In this document: piece by piece, positions 43,256 to 51,393 of the stretch | Position numbering within the stretch: position 1 is the stretch's first letter | How the letters are laid out: every line of letters begins with the position of its first letter | Assembly (NCBI RefSeq): GCF_038066635.1 | Contig: NZ_JBBUTI010000008.1 | Span: 62,001 to 126,000, forward strand | DNA from: Ideonella margarita | GTDB taxonomy: Bacteria > Pseudomonadota > Gammaproteobacteria > Burkholderiales > Burkholderiaceae_C | Length of the DNA: 64,000 nucleotides | Direction of reading: 5' to 3' | Program-made: the position numbers and the translations under genes | The notes under the pieces: generated by a model | What the model saw: the letters and a program-made list of their open reading frames with translations, nothing else | Databases searched by the model: none | What the model was told of the DNA's origin: nothing

Positions 43256-45304
43256 TCAGCGGCCCAGCACCTTGCGCACCGTCAGCGCGAGGTTGTCGAC
43301 CGTGAAGCCGAACAGCTTGAACAGGTCACCAGCCGGGGCCGACTCGCCGTAGCGGTCCAGGCCGATGACGGCGGCACAGCCGTACTTCCACCAGCCTTCG
43401 GTCACACCCGCCTCGATGGCGATGCGCGGCAGCTTGGCCGGCAGCACTTCGAGCTTGTAGGCCATGTCCTGGCGGTCGAACACGGTGGTCGACGGCATCG
43501 ACACCACGCGCACGGCGATCTTGGCCTTGGCCAGTTCTTCCTGCGCACGCAGGGCCAGCTGCACTTCAGAGCCCGTGGCGATGATGACGGCCTGGGCAGC
43601 CTTCTTCATGCCCACGTCCACCGGCTCGGACAGCACATAGCCGCCCTTGGTGATGACGTCCGCGTCTTCCTTCGGCAGGTACGGCAGGTTCTGGCGCGAC
43701 AACAGCAGCGCGCTCGGGCGGTTGCGGTTGGCCAGGGCCATGGTCCAGGCCACCGCGGTTTCGGTGGTGTCGGCCGGACGCCAGACGTCCAGGTTGGGGA
43801 TCAGGCGCAGGCTGGCAGCGTGTTCCACCGACTGGTGGGTCGGGCCGTCTTCACCCAGACCGATGGAGTCGTGGGTGAACACATGCACGACGCGCTGCTT
43901 CATCAGCGCGGCCATGCGGATGGCGTTGCGGCTGTAGTCGCTGAAGGTCAGGAAGGTGCCACCGTAGGGGATGTAGCCACCGTGCAGGGCCACGCCGTTC
44001 ATGATGGCGGCCATGCCGAATTCGCGCACACCGTAGTTGATGTGGCGGCCACCCTGGCCAGCTTCGTTCTTCACCACGGCGCCGGCGGCATCAAAGCGCA
44101 GGTTCGGGGTGGACTTGGTGTTGGTCAGGTTCGAGCCGGTCAGGTCGGCCGAGCCGCCCAGCAGCTCCGGCAGCGCGGCGGTGAACACTTCCAGCGCGAG
44201 CTGGCTGGCCTTGCGGCTGGCCACGGTTTCAGCCTTGTCGTGGGCGCCGGCCACGGCTTGCACGGCGATCTCGGCGAAGTTCTCCGGCAGCTCGCCCGAC
44301 ATGCGGCGCACGAACTGGGCAGCAGCTTCCGGGAAAGCGGCGGCGTAGGCTTCGAAGCGAACATCCCACTCGGCGTTGGCGGCAGCACCGGCTTCGGTTG
44401 CGTCCCAGGCGGTGCGCACGTCGGCGGGGATGACGAAGGGCTCGTCGGTCCAGCCCAGGGCTTCGCGGGTCAGCTTGATTTCTTCGCCACCCAGCGGCTC
44501 GCCGTGGGCCTTGGCGGTGTTGGCGCGGTTCGGCGAGCCCTTGCCGATGCTGGTCTTGCAGATCACCAGGCTCGGCTTGTCGGTGCTCTGCTTGGCCTTG
44601 GCCAGCGCGGCATCAATCGCGTCCACGTCGTGGCCGTCGACCGGGCCGATGACGTTCCAGCCGCAGGCGGTGAAACGCTGGGCGGTGTTGTCGATGAACC
44701 AAGGGGCGACCTGGCCGTCGATCGAGATGCCGTTGTCGTCGTACAGGGCCACCAGCTTGTTCAGCTTCCAGGCGCCAGCCAGGGCCACGGCCTCGTGGCT
44801 GATGCCTTCCATCAGGCAGCCGTCACCCATGAACACGTAGGTGCGGTGGTCGACCACGGTGTGGCCGTCCTTGTTGAACTCGGACGCCAGCAGCTTTTCA
44901 GCCAGGGCCATGCCCACGGCGTTGGTGATGCCCTGACCCAGCGGGCCGGTGGTGGTTTCGATGCCCGGCGTCACGTCGACTTCCGGGTGGCCCGGGGTCA
45001 GGCTGTGCAGCTTGCGGAAGTTCTTCAGCTCGGAGATCGGCAGCGCGTAACCGGTCAGGTTCAGCAGCGCGTAGATCAGCATCGAGCCGTGGCCGTTCGA
45101 CAGCACGAAGCGGTCGCGGTCAAACCACTTCGGGGCTTGCGGGTTGTGCTTCAGGTGACGGTTCCACAGTGCCTGCGCCATTTCGGCCATGCCCATGGGC
45201 GCGCCGGGGTGACCGGAGTTGGCCTGCTGGACGGCGTCCATCGCCAGCGCGCGGATCGCGTTGGCCATCTGGGGGTGTTCGGGGCGGAGGTTGGCTGTGG
45301 ACAT
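43256..45304 (-). CDS. tkt: Transketolase
   Basis: 682 residues. Thiamine-diphosphate motifs: NSGHPGAPMGMAEMAQALW at the start, GDGCLMEGISHEA (GDG...N motif) with DDNGISIDG, and the pyrimidine domain HDSIGLGEDGPTHQSVEH. C-terminal domain ends VDNLALTVRKVLGR. It links the pentose phosphate pathway (or Calvin cycle) with glycolysis. The ATG at 45304 gives MSTANLRPEHPQMANAIRAL, the usual N terminus. It is upstream of the TonB-C-like gene and gap. Confidence 0.97.
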   Translation of the reverse strand: MSTANLRPEHPQMANAIRALAMDAVQQANSGHPGAPMGMAEMAQALWNRHLKHNPQAPKWFDRDRFVLSNGHGSMLIYALLNLTGYALPISELKNFRKLHSLTPGHPEVDVTPGIETTTGPLGQGITNAVGMALAEKLLASEFNKDGHTVVDHRTYVFMGDGCLMEGISHEAVALAGAWKLNKLVALYDDNGISIDGQVAPWFIDNTAQRFTACGWNVIGPVDGHDVDAIDAALAKAKQSTDKPSLVICKTSIGKGSPNRANTAKAHGEPLGGEEIKLTREALGWTDEPFVIPADVRTAWDATEAGAAANAEWDVRFEAYAAAFPEAAAQFVRRMSGELPENFAEIAVQAVAGAHDKAETVASRKASQLALEVFTAALPELLGGSADLTGSNLTNTKSTPNLRFDAAGAVVKNEAGQGGRHINYGVREFGMAAIMNGVALHGGYIPYGGTFLTFSDYSRNAIRMAALMKQRVVHVFTHDSIGLGEDGPTHQSVEHAASLRLIPNLDVWRPADTTETAVAWTMALANRNRPSALLLSRQNLPYLPKEDADVITKGGYVLSEPVDVGMKKAAQAVIIATGSEVQLALRAQEELAKAKIAVRVVSMPSTTVFDRQDMAYKLEVLPAKLPRIAIEAGVTEGWWKYGCAAVIGLDRYGESAPAGDLFKLFGFTVDNLALTVRKVLGR

Positions 45305-45503
45305 AGGTGGTTCCGAGTCGGATCGTGGCGGCCGGCGGCGCGGGTGTGGCGCCGTCGGGGTTGGGATCGGGAAGGGAGAACCCTCGATTTTAGCCGGGCC
45401 TGCCTGACAGCAGCTTCACGCGAATTTTCAGGCCCTGAAGAGCGTGTCTTTGAACACGATTCGAGGCTCCGTCCGGCGCCATTTCAAGCGGGTTAGCATC
45501 CAG

Positions 45504-45567
45504 TCCGTTCTTGCCTTTCTGCTCTTCTCTTTCCTATTCTTTTCGTTCTTCTTTTACCTCTCGGCCA
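45504..45567 (+). other. Polypyrimidine tract upstream of speD
   Basis: About 60 nt almost entirely of T and C (runs such as TTCTCTTTCCTATTCTTTTC), in strong contrast to the high-GC surroundings. It lies between the tkt and speD starts and would be part of the speD leader RNA. Read in the speD frame it would encode a hydrophobic segment (see finding). Confidence 0.6.
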
Positions 45568-45578
45568 CCCGCCCTCAC

Positions 45579-45971
45579 ATGCACGGATTGCACCTGACGG
45601 CCGACCTGCTCGGCGTCGACCCTTCACTGCCCCTGATGACCGACCCGGAAGCCCTGCGCAGCTGCTGCGTGGCAGCCGTGGCGCAAGGGGGATTGAGCGG
45701 CGTGGCCGAGCTGTTTCACCGCTTCGCGCCCGCACCGGGTGAGGCCGGGCCGGCCGGCATCACCGGCGTGGTGCTGCTGGCCGAATCACACCTGGCGGTG
45801 CACACCTGGCCGGAGCTGGGCGGGGTCACGCTCGACGTGTACGTGTGCAACCTCGGGCGTGACAACAGCGACCGCGCTGAAGCCGTGCTGGCTGCGCTCG
45901 AAGCCGCCTTTACGCCAACACAGGTGACACGCGGCCGGCTGCAACGCGGCAGCCTGCGCCCGGCCACCTAA
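45579..45971 (+). CDS. speD: S-adenosylmethionine decarboxylase proenzyme
   Basis: 130 residues from the ATG at 45579, which gives the family start MHGLHLTADLLGVDP. The autocleavage site is in VVLLAESHLAVHTWPELGG: cleavage before Ser70 makes the pyruvoyl group, and the ESH and HTWPE residues are conserved. It yields decarboxylated SAM, the aminopropyl donor for spermidine synthase. No Shine-Dalgarno is visible before this ATG; an in-frame GTG at 45444 would add a 45-residue hydrophobic extension. The matching SpeE-like gene is 7 kb downstream on the opposite strand. Confidence 0.88.
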   Translation: MHGLHLTADLLGVDPSLPLMTDPEALRSCCVAAVAQGGLSGVAELFHRFAPAPGEAGPAGITGVVLLAESHLAVHTWPELGGVTLDVYVCNLGRDNSDRAEAVLAALEAAFTPTQVTRGRLQRGSLRPAT

Positions 45972-45980
45972 ACTGCGGGC

Positions 45981-46688
45981 ATGACAGCCACGCCCACCCC
46001 TCGCGCGCTGATCCTTGCCGCCGGCCGCGGCGAGCGCATGCGCCCCCTCACCGATGCCACGCCCAAGCCGCTGCTGCGGGTGCAAGGCAAGCCGCTGATC
46101 GAATGGCATCTGGAAGCGCTGGCGCGGGCCGGCGTGCGCGAGGTGGTCATCAACACCGCCTGGCTGGAAGAGCAGTTTCCGGACGCCCTGGGCGACGGCA
46201 GCCGCTGGGGCCTGACGCTGCACTACTCGATGGAAGGCCGCGACCACGGCGGCGCACTCGAAACCGCAGGCGGCATTGCCAAGGCCCTGCCCCAACTGGC
46301 GCCTGCGGGCGACGAGGTGTTCTGGGTGGTGTCGGGCGACGTGTTCCTGCCCGGCTTCACCTTCCCGGCGGACGCGGCCGACCGCTTCGCGCGCAGCGCG
46401 CTCGACGCCCAGCTCTGGCTGGTGCCCAACGCGCCGCACCACCCGGGTGGCGACTTCGGCATCACGCCCGACGGCCTGGCCACGCGCGACGCCGCAGACA
46501 AGTTCACCTGGGCCAGCGTGGGCCTGTTCCGCCCCGGCTTGTTCACCGACGTGCCGGTGGGCACGCGCCTGGCGCTGCGGCCCAAGCTGGAAGCTGCCTT
46601 GACCGCACAGCGGCTGGGCGCACAGCTGTGGCCCGGCGCGTGGACCGATGTGGGCACCATCGAGCGGCTGGACGCGCTGAATCGCTGA
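45981..46688 (+). CDS. murU: N-acetylmuramate alpha-1-phosphate uridylyltransferase (MurU-like)
   Basis: 235 residues, single nucleotidyltransferase domain. Signature ALILAAGRGERMRPLTDATP with KPLLRVQGKPLIEWHLEAL, the catalytic Asp region FWVVSGDVFLP, and the end WTDVGTIERLDALNR. This length and pattern fit MurU of the peptidoglycan recycling route in Pseudomonas and relatives rather than longer GlmU or RfbA enzymes. AmgK, the usual partner, is not in the window, so the assignment to MurU is probable, not certain. It starts 9 nt after speD and may share its transcript. Confidence 0.85.
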   Translation: MTATPTPRALILAAGRGERMRPLTDATPKPLLRVQGKPLIEWHLEALARAGVREVVINTAWLEEQFPDALGDGSRWGLTLHYSMEGRDHGGALETAGGIAKALPQLAPAGDEVFWVVSGDVFLPGFTFPADAADRFARSALDAQLWLVPNAPHHPGGDFGITPDGLATRDAADKFTWASVGLFRPGLFTDVPVGTRLALRPKLEAALTAQRLGAQLWPGAWTDVGTIERLDALNR

Positions 46689-46736
46689 AAGGCACCTGCC
46701 CTCAGCGGCCGCTGCATCCCGCGTTCAGTCGAACAT

Positions 46737-48527
46737 TCAATCGGCCGGCAACACCCGCGCCAAGGCCTCGGCCAGCGCATGCAGGGTCACCGGCTTGGAC
46801 AGATGGTCGTTCATGCCGGCCGCAATCGATGCCTCGCGCTCTTCGGCCAGCGCATGGGCTGTCATCGCAATCACCGGCAAGGCCGCCTGGGCACCGCCAC
46901 CGGCACGCAAGCGCCGCGTGGTGGTGAGGCCGTCCATGCCGGGCATCTGGATATCCATCAACACGGCGTCCACCGCCTCCACGGCCAGCAGCGCCAGGGC
47001 CTGCTCGCCGCTGGTCGCGAGCACCGGCTCCAGACCCAGCTGACGCAACAAGGCCTCGCCGATGATCTGGTTGGTCTCGTTGTCTTCCACCAGCAGCACG
47101 CGCGCACCCGCACGCAGTCGGGGTGGCGGCGGTGGCGGCAACACGGCCGGGCTCACGGTACGCGGCTGCGGCAGGTCGAACCAGAACGTGCTGCCTTTTC
47201 CGGGCGATGAGCAAACCTGCAATTCGGCGTCCATCAACCGGACCAGGTGCCGTGCAATGGTGAGGCCCAGCCCGGTGCCGCCGTGGCGCCGCGCGATCGA
47301 CGCATCTGCCTGACCAAAGGCGTCAAAGGCCAGGGCCAGCGTGGCTGCATCCATGCCCACGCCGGTGTCCTGCACCTCAAACCGCAGTACCCCGGGCTCC
47401 AGTGCCCGCACGCGCAGCAACACGTGGCCCGACGGTGTGAACTTCAGGGCATTGCTGAGCAGATTCAACAGCACCTGGTGCAGGCGCAGCGGGTCACCCA
47501 CAGCCTCGGCAGGCACGTCGGCGTCCACCTCGCAGCGCAGGCTGACAAGCGATGCGTCGGTCCGGTGTTCCAGCATCTCGTGCAAGTCCGTCACCAGGCC
47601 GCGCAGATCAAACTGCCCAGCCTCCAGCGTCAATTTGCCAGCTTCGATGCGCGACATGTCGAGCACGTCGTTGAGCAGGCTGAGCAGGCCACGCGCTGCC
47701 ACATGCGCACGCCGCACATGCTCCTGCACGATGGCCGGATCATCGCTGCGCAGGGCCAGATCGGTCAGGCCGATCACGGCGCTCATCGGTGTGCGGATCT
47801 CGTGGCTGATGTTCGCCAGAAATGCCGTCTTGGCGCGGTTGGCTTCATCAGCCGCCTGACGCGCGGCCTCCAGGGCCTGCTGGTGCTCCGCGCTGCGCTC
47901 GCGCAGGTCACGCTCGCGCAGCGCCTGCCGATGGGCCTGCCCGAGGTAGCGGCGCAAGGTCAGCGCACAAACGGTGACGATGGCGCAGAACTGGAACTGC
48001 ACCCAGGCTTGCGCGTAGGCGCCGAAGGTGACGGGCGGTGATGCCGCGGTCAGCCAGGCCAGCACCGCGAGCAGCCCGCCCACGCAAATCAGCAAAGCCC
48101 AGGCCATGCGCGCGCCGAGCAGGAAGCCGACGAACACCAGCGGCAACATGAAGAACGAGACATGCGCCGTCCGCACCGAGCCGACGCTCAGCACCCACAC
48201 CACCCCGAGCGCCATCAACACGCCCATGATCAGCGGCACGGTGACGCCATGGTCGAAGCGCACCACCACCATCCGCAACAGGAAGGGCACCACCACGAGC
48301 ACACCCGACATCACCCGCACCGGCACGCTGACCATCGGCATGAACAGCACGGTGAAGAGGTACATGGCCGCCGCCAGGCAGCCCACCAGCACCAGCGTAT
48401 CGGCCACCAGCCGCTGCACATCCCCCTCAGGCAGCTGGTCGGCACGACCGGTCAGCACGTCACCGAGCAAGGTCTTGATGCTGGTGAACGACAACGGCGG
48501 CGAGTCTCCGGTTGGCGCGTCCGGCAT
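46737..48527 (-). CDS. Hybrid sensor histidine kinase/response regulator
   Basis: 596 residues. Six predicted N-terminal transmembrane helices (MASE-like membrane sensor), a coiled coil, HisKA with FLANISHEIRTPMSAVIGLT, HATPase motifs NLLSNALKFT, DTGVGM and HGGTGLGLTIARHL, and a C-terminal receiver (LLVEDNETNQ, Asp in LMDIQMPGMDG, Lys in LSKPV). No HPt domain is present, so phosphate must pass to another protein. It is 2 nt downstream of the diguanylate cyclase gene and last in the minus-strand run that starts at 57568. Confidence 0.92.
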   Translation of the reverse strand: MPDAPTGDSPPLSFTSIKTLLGDVLTGRADQLPEGDVQRLVADTLVLVGCLAAAMYLFTVLFMPMVSVPVRVMSGVLVVVPFLLRMVVVRFDHGVTVPLIMGVLMALGVVWVLSVGSVRTAHVSFFMLPLVFVGFLLGARMAWALLICVGGLLAVLAWLTAASPPVTFGAYAQAWVQFQFCAIVTVCALTLRRYLGQAHRQALRERDLRERSAEHQQALEAARQAADEANRAKTAFLANISHEIRTPMSAVIGLTDLALRSDDPAIVQEHVRRAHVAARGLLSLLNDVLDMSRIEAGKLTLEAGQFDLRGLVTDLHEMLEHRTDASLVSLRCEVDADVPAEAVGDPLRLHQVLLNLLSNALKFTPSGHVLLRVRALEPGVLRFEVQDTGVGMDAATLALAFDAFGQADASIARRHGGTGLGLTIARHLVRLMDAELQVCSSPGKGSTFWFDLPQPRTVSPAVLPPPPPPRLRAGARVLLVEDNETNQIIGEALLRQLGLEPVLATSGEQALALLAVEAVDAVLMDIQMPGMDGLTTTRRLRAGGGAQAALPVIAMTAHALAEEREASIAAGMNDHLSKPVTLHALAEALARVLPAD

Positions 48528-48529
48528 CG

Positions 48530-50260
48530 TCAGGCCCCCTCGCCGCGTACGGAGGCCTCGGCGGCAAACCGGTAGCTGGAGCCGGCCACCTTCTTGGCCG
48601 CATACATGGCCCGGTCGGCATTGGCCATGATCTGATCGGCGGTCTCGCCGTCGCGCGGGTACTGGCTGATGCCGACACTGACCCCGACCTGCAGCAAGCC
48701 CATCGGTGAATCCACCGGCTCGCCGATCAGGGCCATCAGCTTCTCCGCGATCTGGCCCGCATGCACCGGGTGCGCGGGTGTGCCGAGCAAGACAACAAAC
48801 TCGTCGCCACCCAGCCGGGCGACGGTGTCCACCTCGCGCATCTGGGCTTGCAGACGGCGCGCCAGGCCTTGCAGCAACAGGTCGCCGGCCTCGTGGCCGA
48901 ACTCGTCATTGATGCGCTTGAAGTCATCCAGGTCGAGGAACAGCACGGTCACCTCCTCGCCATGCCGCCGGGCATAGGCCAGTGCCTGCGCGAGGCGGTC
49001 GCTGAACAGGCGGCGGTTGGGCAAGTCGGTCAGGGTGTCGTGGTGCGACAGGTGCTCCAGCTGATCCTGCTTGTCCTTCAGGTCGAGCAGTTGCTGGGCG
49101 ATGCGGGTCTGCATCTTCTGGAAGCTGCGCGCGAGCGATCCGATCTCGTCCTGCCGGTCCACAGGCAACTCGCCGGCCGGCTCCCCGGTCTCGAAGCGGC
49201 GCGCGGCCTCGGTCACCGCATTGATCGGACGTGACACCGCGCGCGACACCACCACGGCCAGCGCCGCACTCAAGGCGCACAGGCCCAGCACGATGCGCAC
49301 GATGGCGCTGCCCACCTCATCACTGCGCGCCAGCACGAACGACAGCGGCTGCGCCAGACCGATGACCAGGCGGTTGTCGTTGTCGGGCGATTCGATCGAC
49401 TGCGGAATGAAGGCAGCCACCTGCGGCGGCCGGCCCGGCAGCGCTTCGCTGCGGTCGATCAGCACGGGCGCGGCCTGGCCGGTGAAGAGCGACACCGTGT
49501 CCGGAAACTCGCTCTGCAACAGCACTCGCCGGCCCCGGTCGAAACCGAAGGTCTGGGTGGCATCAGGATGGATCAGCACATCACCGGCACCGTTGGCCAG
49601 ATAGAGCTGGTAGCTGCCCGGCAGATCGGCCGCCAGCAGGCCGAACAGGCCGTTCAGGTCGACGTTGATGACCACCACGCCGCGGGCCAGGCCCTGGTCG
49701 TCCATCACCGGCATGGCGAGCTGCAGCAGGGGTTGATCCAGGCCGGCGTAGGTGCCCGTTTCGTGGTTGATCGAGATGCGCGACAGCCAGGTGCCGCCCA
49801 GTGGCAGCCGCAGCGCGTCGGCCACATAAGGGAAGTGGCCCTTCTCCTGCAGGTCGTCCCCCACCAGCCGCACGGCCAGGCTGCCGATGCGGTCCAGGCG
49901 CACCCGCTCCATGCCGTGACCATCGGCCGAGATCAGGCGTACCTGCAGGTAGGCCGGGTTGGCCGTCATGACACCGTCGAACAGGGTGGCGACCTGGTCG
50001 GCATCGCTCGTGCGGCCGTACAGCAGCGTGGCCAGCGCCACCGGGTGCCGCGTGAGCATCTGCAGGTTGCGCGTGATTTCGCCCTGCATCAGCGTGATGC
50101 GTCGGGCCAGCATCTGCGTCGAGGTGAGCAGCTCGGTGCGGGCTGAATTCAGCTGAAGCTTGCGGCTGGCTTCATAGGCATAAAAGCCGGTCAGGCCCGC
50201 CGCGAGGGCGCCCACCAGGGCCAGCAGGATCGCCAGCTTGAAGCTGATGCGCAGCCTCAT
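48530..50260 (-). CDS. Membrane diguanylate cyclase with periplasmic Cache-type sensor and HAMP
   Basis: 576 residues. N-terminal transmembrane helix (ISFKLAILLALVGALAAGLT), a periplasmic sensor of about 260 residues with dCache-like segments (MAMPVMDDQGLARGVVVINV-type core), a second helix (GLCALSAALAVVVS), a HAMP (SRPINAVTEAARRFETG) and a C-terminal GGDEF domain. The active site VARLGGDEF is intact, as is the inhibitory I-site REVD 5 residues before it, so it should make c-di-GMP with product inhibition. No EAL domain. It overlaps the PotD-like gene by 4 nt (ATGA). Confidence 0.93.
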   Translation of the reverse strand: MRLRISFKLAILLALVGALAAGLTGFYAYEASRKLQLNSARTELLTSTQMLARRITLMQGEITRNLQMLTRHPVALATLLYGRTSDADQVATLFDGVMTANPAYLQVRLISADGHGMERVRLDRIGSLAVRLVGDDLQEKGHFPYVADALRLPLGGTWLSRISINHETGTYAGLDQPLLQLAMPVMDDQGLARGVVVINVDLNGLFGLLAADLPGSYQLYLANGAGDVLIHPDATQTFGFDRGRRVLLQSEFPDTVSLFTGQAAPVLIDRSEALPGRPPQVAAFIPQSIESPDNDNRLVIGLAQPLSFVLARSDEVGSAIVRIVLGLCALSAALAVVVSRAVSRPINAVTEAARRFETGEPAGELPVDRQDEIGSLARSFQKMQTRIAQQLLDLKDKQDQLEHLSHHDTLTDLPNRRLFSDRLAQALAYARRHGEEVTVLFLDLDDFKRINDEFGHEAGDLLLQGLARRLQAQMREVDTVARLGGDEFVVLLGTPAHPVHAGQIAEKLMALIGEPVDSPMGLLQVGVSVGISQYPRDGETADQIMANADRAMYAAKKVAGSSYRFAAEASVRGEGA

Positions 50261-51318
50261 GTGCCCAGCACCTTGGTGGCGTTGTCACCCGAAAAGATGC
50301 GCGACCAGAGTCGGCTGCGGCGATCTTCGCTTTCCACCGGGGCCAGCCAGACCAGCCGGCCGCCGCCCTGCGGCGACAGACCGCCACCGGTGGTGTTGTT
50401 CAGCCCCTGCCGCTGGCGCAACAGGTCGCTGGCGGGCTGATCCAGCAGGTGGTTGATCCAGGCGTGCGCCAGCGCGGTGTTGCGCGCACCGCGGGCCATC
50501 ACCCAGCAGTCCAGCCAGGCCAGTGCGCCCTCCCGCGGAATGACATAGCCCGCATCCACACCCGCTGCACGCAGCAGGTGCAATTGCTGGGTGCCGTAGT
50601 TGGCGAACATGATCGCGGCCTGGCGCTGGCGGAACAGCCGAACCGCTTCCTCAGGCTGGGTGTAGAAGCCGCTGACGTTGCGACGCAGCGCAATCAGCTT
50701 GTGCACCGCCGGGGTCCATTGAAGCTCGGCGATCTGGAAGGGGTCGGGCCAGCCCAGCGCCTGGGCGGCGAGCGAAAAGTTGTGCGTGCCACCGTTGTAG
50801 GCCAGCACCTGGCCGCGCCAGCGTGAATCCCACAGCGCATGGATGCTGTCAGGGGGCTCGGGGCAGCGGCGGCGGTCGTGGATCAGGCCCATCTCGGCCC
50901 AGGCGAAGGGCACGGCCCAGCGCTGGCCGTTGCGGGCAATGCCGGGCAGCGCGCTCACGTCCCGGAAGCGGTCTTCCTGCCGGGACAGCAGCGGCAGCAA
51001 GGCGGGGGTCAGGGGCAGGGCCAGGTTGGCGCGCAGGTAGCGCTGCAGCTCGGCGGTGTTGACGGCGAAGACATCGAAGTCGGCGCCATTGCGCTCACGC
51101 ACGCGCTGCCAGAGGGTGGCGTCGGAGTCGATCTCGCTGACTTCCACCCGGCAGCCGTGGCGGCGCTCGAATTCGGCCACCACTTCGGGCTCGGCGTAGC
51201 CCGGCCAGGCCAGCACACGCAGCACGTCATTGCCGGCCCGTGCAGCCATCGGCCATGCAGCGGCGGCGGCCAAGGTGCCTATTCCCCAACGCCTCCTGGA
51301 TACTGCTGACGACGCCAT
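50257..51318 (-). CDS. PotD-like periplasmic substrate-binding protein
   Basis: 353 residues. Signal peptide with Arg-rich start (SRRRWGIGTLAAAAAWPMAA). The mature part begins VLRVLAWPGYAEPEVVAEFE, the opening of the spermidine/putrescine-binding PotD/PotF family, and continues with family segments (FDVFAVNTAELQRY; VPFAWAEMGLIHDRR; IMFANYGTQQLHLLRAAGVD). No permease or ATPase follows; instead it overlaps a sensor diguanylate cyclase gene by 4 nt. It therefore looks like a signalling binding protein such as NspS of Vibrio cholerae, and not part of a transporter. Ligand identity is inferred. Confidence 0.85.
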   Translation of the reverse strand: MASSAVSRRRWGIGTLAAAAAWPMAARAGNDVLRVLAWPGYAEPEVVAEFERRHGCRVEVSEIDSDATLWQRVRERNGADFDVFAVNTAELQRYLRANLALPLTPALLPLLSRQEDRFRDVSALPGIARNGQRWAVPFAWAEMGLIHDRRRCPEPPDSIHALWDSRWRGQVLAYNGGTHNFSLAAQALGWPDPFQIAELQWTPAVHKLIALRRNVSGFYTQPEEAVRLFRQRQAAIMFANYGTQQLHLLRAAGVDAGYVIPREGALAWLDCWVMARGARNTALAHAWINHLLDQPASDLLRQRQGLNNTTGGGLSPQGGGRLVWLAPVESEDRRSRLWSRIFSGDNATKVLGT

Positions 51319-51393
51319 GCTCTGCTTGATTGTTTGCAGAATGTTACATGTTTGCGCCCGTAAGGCGCGCCTGCATGGCCACCCACCCGTTTT

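Noticed and set aside
51355..51369. Small hairpin GCGCC/GGCGC between the FAD oxidoreductase and PotD-like genes as a terminator
   Set aside because: The stem is only 5 bp and no T-run follows on the minus strand.
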